From Candidatus Gemmiger excrementipullorum (GTDB taxonomy: Bacteria > Bacillota > Clostridia > Oscillospirales > Ruminococcaceae), in NCBI GenBank assembly GCA_019115045.1, contig DXEI01000134.1:1-33278 (forward strand): DNA of 33,278 bases. The letters are read 5' to 3'. A program made the translations under genes and the position numbers. Position 1 is the first letter of the stretch. Each line of letters begins with the position of its first letter. Positions 1 to 7,152 of the stretch are shown here, one piece after another. The notes under the pieces are model-generated. The model did no database searches and had not been told where the DNA came from. It saw nothing but the letters and a program-made list of their open reading frames with translations.

Positions 1-42
1 ACCCTCGTACACGCCCTGCAGATACGCATTTTTGATCGACAT
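1..42 (-). CDS. Partial CDS, first 14 codons only (product uncertain)
   Basis: The minus strand carries an ATG at position 42 followed by 14 open codons (MSIKNAYLQGVYEG) that run off the left edge. An AAAGGAG ribosome binding site lies about ten bases upstream, and a promoter (TTGAAA-17-TAGGAT) lies further upstream. The N-terminus loosely resembles the start of clostridial NADP-type glutamate dehydrogenases, but fourteen residues cannot establish that. The start site is fairly well supported; the product is not. Confidence 0.5.
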   Translation of the reverse strand, partial: MSIKNAYLQGVYEG

Positions 43-83
43 GTGGGACACTCTCCTTTATATAAATTTCGAACACCGCCTTT

Positions 84-112
84 ATCCTACCACGCGATGC
101 GTAGTTTTTCAA
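84..112 (-). promoter_or_regulatory. Promoter for the left-edge gene
   Basis: Minus strand: TTGAAA (-35), 17-base spacer, TAGGAT (-10) preceded by TGG, an extended -10. It sits about 40 bases upstream of the ATG at 42. The rest of the 43-210 gap shows no gene, and no clear terminator for the lipoprotein gene that ends at 211. Confidence 0.55.
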
Positions 113-210
113 GATTTTTGCAGTAACTTTCATAAAGTTTGTGCGCATTTCGGCAGCAGATGTCCCCACGCTATGGACAGCTTGTGCAATTTTACAATAT
201 TTAAGAAAGT

Positions 211-1665
211 TCACGGCAGCATCTGCACCGGCGTGTAGTCGGTGCTGCCCTGCAAAAAGGCGTCGATGGCGATGAGGCCGTAGTCATAGTCGGCGACATA
301 GGGCTCTTTCTCGCGCAGCGGCAGCAGAAAGCGCCCGTCGTCGGTCACGGCGGCGGCAAACATCGTGCGGTCCACCGGGGCAGCGGCCTCGATCGTCTGC
401 GCCACGGCGTACCGCTCGCCGCTTTGCCGGTCAAGCACCCACGCCGTATTGGGGGCCTCGGGTGTTTCGGCGGCGCTCTCCAGCCAGAGCCAGCGGCCCT
501 CCTGCGCGGCGGCGCCGGGCAGGGCGCGCGCTTCGGCGTCCAAAATATTCCCATTGGCCCCGGCAATGTCCTGCCACTGGCCGGTGGCCGTATCGTAGAC
601 GCGCAGCCCAATGCGCGTCAGCACCCCCGCGCCGTCGCGCTGCATCGTGGCAAAATACAGCCAGCCGCCCGCCTGGCCGCGGAACCCGGTGTCGGACACG
701 ATCATCCGGTCGACCAGCAGCGGGGTGCGCACGCCGGTGGCGGGGTCCAGCAGGTAGTAGGCATAGTACCCGTTTTGCAGCGCGGCGTCGTAGGCTTCCC
801 GGTTTTGGTCGGGGTCGGGCAGCGGCGCGTCGGTGAGGAACTGATCGACCAGCAGGTTTTGCCCCATCACGCCGCAGGGCCATTCGTTTTCTTGCAGCGG
901 AAATTCCGTCACGCTGCCATCGGCCAGCGATACGCGGTAGCCGGTGCGCGCCCCCATCGTGAGCGCACCGCTGCTGTAACCGTACAGCGCCGCACCGTCG
1001 CACCAGCGCAGGATGGAATCCGAGCCAAGGTTTTGCGAGAGTTCTAGGATGTGCTTGGCCGCGCCGCCCCCGGTAATGACCATCAGGCTGGCGGGGTCTG
1101 TGGAGGAGCGATACACCGCGCGCTGCCAGGCCAGGTATTCCTCCGGCGTTTGGCCAAAGGTCTGCGCGTCCTCGGCCAGTGTGCCGGCCAGGTTGGTCTC
1201 GTAGTATTCCTCCCAGGTGGCGGGCATGTACTCGCCCGCCCACTGTTTATACACATAGACGGCGTCCCCGGCGGCAAACAACTTATAATGGTGCCGGATG
1301 CCGGGGAAGTACGCCGGGCAGTCCTCTGACGCATGATCGCAGCCCGGCACGCTGCACAGCACGCGCTGCTCGGCGGCGGCGTAGTCGATGACGGTGACCA
1401 GGCCGTGGTCGTTTTGCCACAGCATCTGGTAGCCGCAGTCCCCGGCATTGAACAGGCACGTTTGGGCGCCGTCCTCGGCCAGGGCGTACAGCTCCCCTGC
1501 CACGGCGGGCAGGGCGGCGGTCTCTTGCGCCGGGGCGGTCCCGGCGGTCTGGGCGCTCTCGGCGGTTTGTCCGTTTTGGGGCGCGTCCGCAGTCTGCGCC
1601 GGGGCGCAGGCGGCCAGCGCCAGCGCGGCGGCCAGCGCCAAAACAACGGGTATGCGGGTTTTCAT
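211..1665 (-). CDS. Secreted lipoprotein, tandem paralogue A
   Basis: A 484-residue predicted lipoprotein. The signal peptide ends in a lipobox (LALAAC, Cys20), followed by a low-complexity Ala/Gln/Thr linker to about residue 55. The body looks like an extracytoplasmic beta-rich repeat protein, possibly a propeller; that is inferred from recurring short strand-like segments and not established. It contains C-x4-C-x-H-x4-C (CSVPGCDHASEDC) followed by PAYF. The start is fixed by GGAGG seven bases upstream. It is the last gene of the two-component/lipoprotein cluster, 31 bases after paralogue B, with which it shares near-identical ends and a diverged middle. I cannot assign a function; a surface sensor, ligand-binding or envelope role is a guess from context. 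Confidence 0.85.
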   Translation of the reverse strand: MKTRIPVVLALAAALALAACAPAQTADAPQNGQTAESAQTAGTAPAQETAALPAVAGELYALAEDGAQTCLFNAGDCGYQMLWQNDHGLVTVIDYAAAEQRVLCSVPGCDHASEDCPAYFPGIRHHYKLFAAGDAVYVYKQWAGEYMPATWEEYYETNLAGTLAEDAQTFGQTPEEYLAWQRAVYRSSTDPASLMVITGGGAAKHILELSQNLGSDSILRWCDGAALYGYSSGALTMGARTGYRVSLADGSVTEFPLQENEWPCGVMGQNLLVDQFLTDAPLPDPDQNREAYDAALQNGYYAYYLLDPATGVRTPLLVDRMIVSDTGFRGQAGGWLYFATMQRDGAGVLTRIGLRVYDTATGQWQDIAGANGNILDAEARALPGAAAQEGRWLWLESAAETPEAPNTAWVLDRQSGERYAVAQTIEAAAPVDRTMFAAAVTDDGRFLLPLREKEPYVADYDYGLIAIDAFLQGSTDYTPVQMLP

Positions 1666-1696
1666 GGGGTGCCCTCCTTATCGCGGCGGGGTGTGG

Positions 1697-3160
1697 TCAA
1701 GCGAGCATCTGCACCGGCGTGTAGGCGGTGCTGCCCTGCAAAAAGGCGTCGATGCCGATGAGGCTGTAGTCGTACAGTTCTCCCTCGCCCCGGTACGCGG
1801 TGCGCACCAAAAACCGGCCGTCATCGGTCTGGGCCAGCGGGTACACAGCCTGCGGCCCGTAAGGGGCGTCCGCCAGCTTTTGCTGCACGGCGGTCAGCGT
1901 GCCGGTACGGATGTCTAACACCCAGGTGAGATCCTCGGTCCAGCCGCTGGAACCCGTAAACCACAGGTAGGGCGCCGTGCAGGCGGCGCTGGACGCCGGG
2001 CAGGCCGCATCCGGGTGCCGCAGGGTCATACTGGCGTCGGGCAGGGGGCGCAGCAGGTCCCGCCAGGTCCCGGCTGCCGGGTCGTAGGCGCAAAAGGCGC
2101 GGTCCAGGGCTGTGCCGTCGTCTTGGAGTTCCTGCTCCTCAAAAACCAGTTCACCGTTCAGCAGGCCGCAAAAGCCGTTGTCCTCGTAGAGGGAAGCATC
2201 GCGCGGGCGTTCCAGCACTTTGCTGCGCATGCCGGTGGCCGGGTCCAGCCAGTCGTATTCCACCACAGCGTTTTGCATGGCGGCGTCGTAGGCTTCCCAG
2301 TTTTGGCCAGGGTCGGGCAGCGGCGCGTCGGCCACGGGGCGGCTGGTCAGCAGCCGGCCGCCCTGCGCGCCGACGATCTTCTCGTACTGCATGAGCGGGA
2401 AGGTCGTCACGCTGCCGTCGGCCAGCGCGATGCGGTACCCGGCCGAGTTGCCGGTGGGCAGCGCGTCGTAGGCATAGCCGTACAGCGCCGCGCCGTCGCA
2501 CCAGCGCATGGTGGTGCTTGCCAGGTCCTGCGTGCAGGTCAACTCCCGGCGGGACGTGCCGCCGCCCTCGATGACATACAGCCCCGCCGGGGCGCTTTGC
2601 TCGGCATAGCGGCCGCGGCAGTAGGCCAGCAGTTCCTCGTCGGTCAATGTCTCCCACCCCTGGGGGCGTTCCTGCAATTTGGGGGCCACGACCTCGGCGT
2701 AATAATCATCCCAACTTCCCTCATAGTGCATCGTGACTACCGGGCGGTAGACGTACAGCGTCTCGCCCACGGTGAACACACACAGTTCCCGCCCCTTGCC
2801 GGGGAAATACGCCGGGCAGGCGTCGGTATCGTGCCCGCAGCCCGGCACGCGGCAGACGACGCGCTGTTCGGCGGTGGCGTAGTCGATCTCAGTCAGCAGG
2901 CAGTAGCCCAAATGGTAGGTGGGGTCCAGCATATAGTAGGCGTCGCCCGCATTAAAAACGGGCTCTGTGGCGTTCCACGCTTCCACTGTAAAAAACGCCC
3001 CGGCCGGTCCGGCCGTTTGCGGTTCGGGGGCGGTCTCTTGCGCCGGGGCGGTCTCGGCGGTTTGTTCGTTTTGGGGCGCGTCCGCGGTGTGCGCCGGGGC
3101 GCAGGCGGCCAGCGCCAGCGCGGCGGCCAGCGCCAAAACAACGGGTAGGCGGGTTTTCAT
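1697..3160 (-). CDS. Secreted lipoprotein, tandem paralogue B
   Basis: A 487-residue paralogue of the adjacent gene. Its signal peptide differs from that of paralogue A by one residue in the first 20 (MKTRLPVV versus MKTRIPVV), with lipobox Cys at 20, an acidic/Ala/Thr linker, the same C-x4-C-x-H-x4-C motif (CRVPGCGHDTDAC) and the same C-terminal IDAFLQGST block. Internal blocks such as RWCDGAALYGY and DAPLPDP are shared, while the stretches between them have diverged. The ribosome binding site is AAGGA. It lies 13 bases downstream of the membrane-anchored protein gene and is probably co-transcribed with the kinase. Function unknown. Confidence 0.85.
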   Translation of the reverse strand: MKTRLPVVLALAAALALAACAPAHTADAPQNEQTAETAPAQETAPEPQTAGPAGAFFTVEAWNATEPVFNAGDAYYMLDPTYHLGYCLLTEIDYATAEQRVVCRVPGCGHDTDACPAYFPGKGRELCVFTVGETLYVYRPVVTMHYEGSWDDYYAEVVAPKLQERPQGWETLTDEELLAYCRGRYAEQSAPAGLYVIEGGGTSRRELTCTQDLASTTMRWCDGAALYGYAYDALPTGNSAGYRIALADGSVTTFPLMQYEKIVGAQGGRLLTSRPVADAPLPDPGQNWEAYDAAMQNAVVEYDWLDPATGMRSKVLERPRDASLYEDNGFCGLLNGELVFEEQELQDDGTALDRAFCAYDPAAGTWRDLLRPLPDASMTLRHPDAACPASSAACTAPYLWFTGSSGWTEDLTWVLDIRTGTLTAVQQKLADAPYGPQAVYPLAQTDDGRFLVRTAYRGEGELYDYSLIGIDAFLQGSTAYTPVQMLA

Positions 3161-3173
3161 AGGGCGTCCTTTC

Positions 3174-4169
3174 TTATGGGGTCTCGGGCGGGGTCTCGGG
3201 CACGGCGCGGGGCAGTTCCTCCGCCGTGCAGGGCTGTAACGTCAGCGAGTATACCCACCGCGTGTGGGCCGTTTCGCCGCCGCTTACCGAGCCGGTCATG
3301 GTGGTGTACGGGTAGAGCGACGCGGTGATGAGCGCCGCGCCGTTTTGGCTGTAGAGCGCGTGGGGATACAGGCTGTCCTGCGGGACGGCCCAGTCGCCCA
3401 GGGCGGCCAGGCCCGCCTGTTCGGCAAAGGCGTGCAGGGCGGCTTCGTCGGGCGTTGGCGGGGCGGTGCCGTCGGCGGCCGCGTCCACCTCGCCCGTTGC
3501 GGCGGCCTGCAAGGCAGCCTCTGCGGCGGCCTCCAGGGCGGCCTGCTGCGTGGCCAGGCCGCCAAAATAGTCGTATGGGGCCGAGAGCCAGATGTCCACC
3601 ACCGCGCCGGTGCGGCTGTCCATCGTCAGGCTGCAGGCGGTGTACAGCGTGCCGGTCTCGTCCAGCGCAAAACGCTTGAGCGTGATGAACCCCAAACTGT
3701 CGGTGGCGTAGTAGGGCATTTCCAGCCAGTACTGCGTGCCGTCGTAGTCGGTGTACGGGCCGGTCTCGGCCCAGTCGCAGGCCCAGGCGGCCCAGGCGGG
3801 GGCCAGGGCCCCGCTGGCGGCCAGGTCTTGCAGCACGGCGTCCATGGTATCGCGGTAGACGCTGCTTGCCGTCATGCCGCCGATGTCGCTGCGCGCGCCG
3901 ACGTACAGCATACGGTCCTGCGCGGCGTCGCCCTGCGGCAGGGGCGTGTAGGCGCTCTGGCTTTGCGCGGCGCGCTCTGTAAGCTGGCGCAGCAGGTAGT
4001 AGTCGTCGCCGCTGGGCACCGGCGCGGTGTAGGGGTCCTGCACGGCGGCGGTGCGGCCCAGCGCCGCGGCGTCGGCCGCCGCCAAAAACACGGCCGGGGC
4101 CGCCGCGCACACCAGCACGGCCAGCGCGCACAGCGCGCCCGCCAGGCGCGGATGCTGCCACAGTTTCAT
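3174..4169 (-). CDS. Membrane-anchored exported protein of unknown function
   Basis: A 331-residue protein with one N-terminal hydrophobic segment (about residues 11-35). The LVC sequence there does not make a proper lipobox, so it is either a signal anchor or cleaved. The rest is predicted extracytoplasmic, with an Ala-rich, probably helical stretch around residues 190-230 and a Pro/Glu-rich tail. The start overlaps the stop of the upstream kinase gene by four bases (ATGA), which indicates translational coupling. That linkage suggests it modulates or reads out the kinase, as accessory proteins of other OmpR-type systems do, but no recognisable domain supports this directly. I do not recognise the family. 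Confidence 0.8.
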   Translation of the reverse strand: MKLWQHPRLAGALCALAVLVCAAAPAVFLAAADAAALGRTAAVQDPYTAPVPSGDDYYLLRQLTERAAQSQSAYTPLPQGDAAQDRMLYVGARSDIGGMTASSVYRDTMDAVLQDLAASGALAPAWAAWACDWAETGPYTDYDGTQYWLEMPYYATDSLGFITLKRFALDETGTLYTACSLTMDSRTGAVVDIWLSAPYDYFGGLATQQAALEAAAEAALQAAATGEVDAAADGTAPPTPDEAALHAFAEQAGLAALGDWAVPQDSLYPHALYSQNGAALITASLYPYTTMTGSVSGGETAHTRWVYSLTLQPCTAEELPRAVPETPPETP

Positions 4170-5515
4170 GCTTCGCCACCCCCTTTGGGCAGGGTGACGC
4201 GCACGGTGGTGCCCTGCCCCTGCCGGCTCTCAATTTCCAGCGTGCCGCCGTGGGCCGCCGCGATGCGCTGGCACAGCGCCAGCCCCAGCCCGCTGCCGCC
4301 CTGTTTGCGCGCGCGGGATTTATCGACCATATAAAACGGCTCGGTCACGCGGGGGATTTCTTGCGGCGGGATGCCGCAGCCGCAGTCGGTGACGGATACC
4401 GTGACGCTGCCACCCTGCTGCGTGCAGGCGATGGCGATGGGCGCGCCCGGCGCGCTGGCCTTGACGGCGTTTTGCACCAGGTTGTAAAACAGGTCCAGCA
4501 GCAGGTCGGCGTCGCCCTGCACCGTGCAGCGCCCCGGCGGCGTTTGCAGGTTGGCCCCCGGGCAGGCGGCGCGCAGCCGCGGCCACAGCGCGGCCAGGTC
4601 CAGCGGGTGAAGCTGCAGGTCCTCGCCGCCCAGGGCCAGCAGCGCCAGCAGTTTCTGGCTCAAATCTTCCAGGCGGCGGCCCTCATGGTAGATGGCGCCG
4701 GCGGCCTCGCGCTGTTCGTCGGGGTCGCCCTGCGCGGCGCGCAGCATGTCGGCGTAGCCGATGATGCTGGTCATGGGGGTTTTGAGTTCATGGGTGAACG
4801 CGCCCATAAAATCCTCGCGCTGCTGCACGCTGTGTTCCAGCGCGGCGATCTTTTCCTGCACGGCGTCGGCCATCTGGTCAAAGCTGCGGCTGACCTGCTC
4901 GATCTCGTCGCCGGTATGCAGCGCCGTGCGGTGGGCGTAGTCGCCCCCGGCAATGCGCGCGCTGGCCGCCGTGAGCACCCGCAGCGGGCGGGTGACCTGC
5001 CGCGCCAGCAGTGCCAGCACGGCCGCGCCGCCCGCCAGCACGACGGCCTCCAGCCCCAGGAAACGGCGCAGGCTGGCGTCGCGCTCGCGGTAGAGGCCGG
5101 TGAGGTCGAACGCGCTGACCAGGTGCACCCCGCCCTGCAGATCGCTGCCGTACAGCGCATAGACCGCGCCGCCGTCGCGCACGGTGCGCGCGGTGGCGTT
5201 TGGCAGCGGGGCGTCCCACGCCAGCGGCAGCGCGCTGTACACAAGGTCCTGCCCGCGCCAGACGGCGGCCATGCGGCCGTGCGCGCGCACCAGGGCGGCC
5301 AGCGCGGCATCGCCGGTGTCGTCGCCGCGGCGCTGCAGGTCCAGAATTTCGGTTTGCAGCAATGTGCAGGCCTGCGCGTGGGCGGCGGCGTTGGCGTGGT
5401 CGACGCGCTGGCGCTGCGCGGCAAAATCGCTGTACAGTAAGTAGCACCCGCCCACGCCGAACGACGCGCTGAGCACGAGCAGCAGCAGGCAGATGAGTTT
5501 TTGGGCAAAGCGCAT
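4166..5515 (-). CDS. Membrane sensor histidine kinase (HAMP, HisKA, HATPase)
   Basis: A 449-residue sensor kinase. TM1 is at about residues 7-27, an extracytoplasmic sensing region at 28-150, TM2 at 152-172, then HAMP to about 225. The HisKA phosphoacceptor is His242 in FTHELKTPMTS. The ATPase domain has an N-box (NLVQNAVKAS) and a G-box (GSGLGLALCQ). The ORF track begins 12 codons earlier, but AAGGAGG lies seven bases before the ATG at 5515, so I use that start. Its likely partner is the OmpR-type regulator at 6342-6998, with an 826-bp non-coding gap between them. Downstream genes are the coupled exported protein and two lipoproteins, so an envelope signal is likely; the ligand is unknown. 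Confidence 0.93.
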   Translation of the reverse strand: MRFAQKLICLLLLVLSASFGVGGCYLLYSDFAAQRQRVDHANAAAHAQACTLLQTEILDLQRRGDDTGDAALAALVRAHGRMAAVWRGQDLVYSALPLAWDAPLPNATARTVRDGGAVYALYGSDLQGGVHLVSAFDLTGLYRERDASLRRFLGLEAVVLAGGAAVLALLARQVTRPLRVLTAASARIAGGDYAHRTALHTGDEIEQVSRSFDQMADAVQEKIAALEHSVQQREDFMGAFTHELKTPMTSIIGYADMLRAAQGDPDEQREAAGAIYHEGRRLEDLSQKLLALLALGGEDLQLHPLDLAALWPRLRAACPGANLQTPPGRCTVQGDADLLLDLFYNLVQNAVKASAPGAPIAIACTQQGGSVTVSVTDCGCGIPPQEIPRVTEPFYMVDKSRARKQGGSGLGLALCQRIAAAHGGTLEIESRQGQGTTVRVTLPKGGGEA

Positions 5516-5554
5516 AAGGGGGCCTCCTTGTTTTTTTGGGGGGCGGGTCAAATC

Positions 5555-5587
5555 GAAAATGAAAAATGAAAAATGAAAAAATAAAAA
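5555..5587. repeat. A-rich short tandem repeat
   Basis: Three to four degenerate copies of GAAAAAT in a row, in sharp contrast with the GC-rich surroundings. The tract lies just upstream of the kinase ribosome binding site in the direction of transcription. Confidence 0.7.
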
Positions 5588-5625
5588 TTATGGTGCTGCG
5601 CCCGCAGGCGCGTCTCGGAGCGCAA

Positions 5626-5643
5626 CCGGGCCGCAAGGCCCGG
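5626..5643. repeat. Inverted repeat, 7-bp arms
   Basis: CCGGGCC-gcaa-GGCCCGG, a perfect short hairpin within the repeat-rich gap. A second GC-rich inverted repeat (GGCGGCC...GCCGCC) follows at about 5664-5680. Confidence 0.65.
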
Positions 5644-5802
5644 CTCTTGGAGCAGAGAGGATCGGCGGCCCCGGGCCGCCTAAAAATCGGGTTTGCGGCG
5701 CAATAAAGCACAGCGGTTACCCGGCGTTTGCCTTGCATTGCAGGGCGGCGGGAACGAGCGATTTCCCCGCAAACCCCGCGCGGCCGTTCCCCCCTGCCGG
5801 GA

Positions 5803-5820
5803 GGCATATATGCCGCCCCT
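5803..5820 (+). repeat. CCTAC-tailed palindrome, copy 1 (palindrome 5803-5814)
   Basis: A perfect 12-base palindrome (GGCATATATGCC) followed by GCCCCTAC. The tail matches the two other palindromes at 5878 and 6284, suggesting one repeat family with a variable core. Confidence 0.6.
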
Positions 5821-5877
5821 ACGCATGGGGGAAGCGCGTACACAAACCCAAAACGTTATCGTAAGGCAAACGGGCAC

Positions 5878-5901
5878 GGGCCGCATGCATGCGGCCCCTA
5901 C
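5878..5901 (+). repeat. CCTAC-tailed palindrome, copy 2 (palindrome 5878-5897)
   Basis: A perfect 20-base palindrome (GGGCCGCATG and its complement), followed by CCTACAG. It is preceded by GGCAC, comparable with CCACG before copy 3. Confidence 0.7.
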
Positions 5902-5956
5902 AGACCTACCGGGAACAACAGGCAAATGGGTAAAGCAAAAGTTTGCCGCAGACCGG

Positions 5957-5978
5957 CCCGCCCGCGAACGCGGGCGGG
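5957..5978. repeat. Inverted repeat, 10-bp arms, 2-base loop
   Basis: CCCGCCCGCG-aa-CGCGGGCGGG, fully complementary arms. There is no T-tract immediately after it on the minus strand, so it is unlikely to be a simple terminator. Confidence 0.7.
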
Positions 5979-6100
5979 GTTTCAGAACGGGAGCCCGGAT
6001 GAGCCTTTCCGGTAGGAAAGAAACGGTATTGTAACAGAGAGCATTTGCCTTGTGAGAAACGCAAACCGTCTCGGGCGACCCCCTTGAAGCCCCGGGGTTT

Positions 6101-6126
6101 CCAAAGGGGCCCGCAGGCCCCTTTGG
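6101..6126. repeat. Inverted repeat, 11-bp arms
   Basis: CCAAAGGGGCC-cgca-GGCCCCTTTGG, a perfect stem with a four-base loop. It lies about 35 bases from the next large hairpin, suggesting both belong to one composite element at about 6061-6240. Confidence 0.7.
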
Positions 6127-6161
6127 CCGTGCCCCGCGCCTCGGAATTAGCGGCGGCTTTT

Positions 6162-6195
6162 TCGCTTCCTTTTTGGCCGGTCAAAAAGGAAGCGA
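6162..6195. repeat. Inverted repeat, 14-bp arms
   Basis: TCGCTTCCTTTTTG-gccggt-CAAAAAGGAAGCGA, the longest perfect stem in the gap. On either strand it would form a strong hairpin with an internal U-run, so it could attenuate read-through from the regulator gene into the kinase gene. Confidence 0.75.
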
Positions 6196-6283
6196 GAATG
6201 GCGAGCAAGAAAACCAAATCTTATAGAGACGAACCGGGAGCAGCAACGTTACCCAAAAACATTCTCATAATGCAGACGGCCAC

Positions 6284-6307
6284 GGCGGGCGTGAACGCCC
6301 GCCCTAC
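6284..6307 (+). repeat. CCTAC-tailed palindrome, copy 3 (palindrome 6284-6303)
   Basis: GGCGGGCGT-ga-ACGCCCGCC followed by CTAC. It sits 35 bases beyond the stop of the response regulator gene, where it could also stabilise the 3' end of that message. Confidence 0.65.
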
Positions 6308-6341
6308 AGGATGAGGGAAAGGGGCGGCCAAACCGGCGGCC

Positions 6342-6998
6342 TTACTCCTTTTTCAGGCGGTAGCCGATGCGGTAGACCGTCTCGATGTGATCATACCAGT
6401 GCAGTTTGCGGCGCAGCCGCATGATGTGCAAGTCCAGCGTGCGGGTGTCGGTCTCGGCGCGGTCGCCGCCCCAGACGCGCTCATACAGCGTGTCGCGGTA
6501 GAGCGCCGCGCCGCGGTTGCGCATGAGCTGTTCCAGCAGCAAAAACTCGTTGGGCGTCAAGTCGACCGGCGCGCCGTTTTGCAGCACCGTGTGCGCGCCG
6601 GAGTCCAGCACGACGTCGAACGCCTGCATGACGCTGCCGCGCCCGTTGCGGCGCAGTACGCTTTCGACCCGGGCCAACAGTTCCTCGACCGCAAAGGGCT
6701 TGACGATGTAGTCGTCGGCGCCGCGGCGCAGCCCCTCGACCCGGTCCTTGACGGTGCCCTTGGCCGTGATAAAGATGACCGGCACGCCCTGCGGGCGCAG
6801 GTAGTCCAGCAGGTCGTAACCGTCCAGGCCCGGCAGCATGATGTCCAGCAGCGCCAGGTCGTAGTCGTTTTGTTCAATGCGGTCGGCGGCGGTCTTGCCG
6901 TCGTTGGCCACCGTGCAGCGGTAGCCCGCGCGGGTCAGGTTGATCTCGATCAGGCGGGAGATCAGCGGTTCATCCTCCACGATCAATACGCGTGTCAT
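6342..6998 (-). CDS. OmpR/PhoB-family response regulator
   Basis: A 218-residue two-domain regulator. The receiver domain (1-120) has acidic pocket residues Glu8/Asp9, phosphoacceptor Asp52, Thr78 and Lys100 (VKPF). The C-terminal winged helix (about 128-216) has the typical ending DLHIMRLRRKL followed by TVYRIGYRL. AGAGGA lies seven bases upstream of the ATG. The partner is most likely the sensor kinase at 4166-5515, separated by the repeat-rich gap. The promoter overlaps three GTTGTA direct repeats, so autoregulation is plausible. It is transcribed divergently from the beta-glucosidase gene. Confidence 0.95.
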   Translation of the reverse strand: MTRVLIVEDEPLISRLIEINLTRAGYRCTVANDGKTAADRIEQNDYDLALLDIMLPGLDGYDLLDYLRPQGVPVIFITAKGTVKDRVEGLRRGADDYIVKPFAVEELLARVESVLRRNGRGSVMQAFDVVLDSGAHTVLQNGAPVDLTPNEFLLLEQLMRNRGAALYRDTLYERVWGGDRAETDTRTLDLHIMRLRRKLHWYDHIETVYRIGYRLKKE

Positions 6999-7034
6999 AG
7001 GCAGTTCCTCTCTTTGCGCCCAGCATACCAGGGG

Positions 7035-7066
7035 GTTGTATCGTAGTTGTAACAGGGTTCGTTGTA
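7035..7066 (+). promoter_or_regulatory. Three GTTGTA direct repeats, candidate regulator-binding site
   Basis: GTTGTA occurs at 7035, 7046 and 7061. The first two are 11 bases apart, the one-turn spacing typical of OmpR-family tandem sites; the third is 15 bases further. They overlap the minus-strand promoter of the regulator and lie upstream of the beta-glucosidase promoter. Binding is inferred. Confidence 0.5.
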
Positions 7067-7068
7067 AA
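7040..7068 (-). promoter_or_regulatory. Probable promoter of the response regulator gene
   Basis: Minus strand: TTTACA (-35), 17-base spacer, TACGAT (-10), about 40 bases upstream of the ATG at 6998. Confidence 0.5.
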
Positions 7069-7103
7069 TTTTCACAATTTCCTTTATTTTACCACAGCCC
7101 GCG

Positions 7104-7112
7104 TGGTATACT
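7104..7112 (+). promoter_or_regulatory. Extended -10 promoter of the beta-glucosidase gene
   Basis: TGGTATACT is a strong extended -10 about 40 bases before the ATG. The -35 region is poor (TTATTT), which is usual for extended -10 promoters. Confidence 0.6.
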
Positions 7113-7152
7113 GTAGCCAAAGCCATAAATTTACAAAAGGAGGCACCCTGCC

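Larger units (their letters stand above)
5516..6341. repeat. 826-bp hairpin-rich non-coding region between regulator and kinase
   Basis: No convincing gene: the short ORFs here have no ribosome binding sites and no protein-like composition. The region holds an A-rich GAAAAAT tandem tract (5555-5587) followed by many perfect inverted repeats, listed separately. Three palindromes end in a shared CCTAC tail. Such density suggests accumulated small mobile repeats (REP/MITE-like) or a composite structured element. It interrupts what would normally be a tight regulator-kinase operon. Confidence 0.75.

Noticed and set aside
5516-5551. Upstream start of the sensor kinase in the ORF track
   Set aside because: The AAGGAGG site would lie inside the coding sequence; the ATG at 5515 is correctly spaced from it.
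5693-6314. Short ORFs in the regulator-kinase gap (113, 103 and 89 codons)
   Set aside because: They run across perfect hairpins, lack ribosome binding sites and have Arg/Pro-rich shadow composition.
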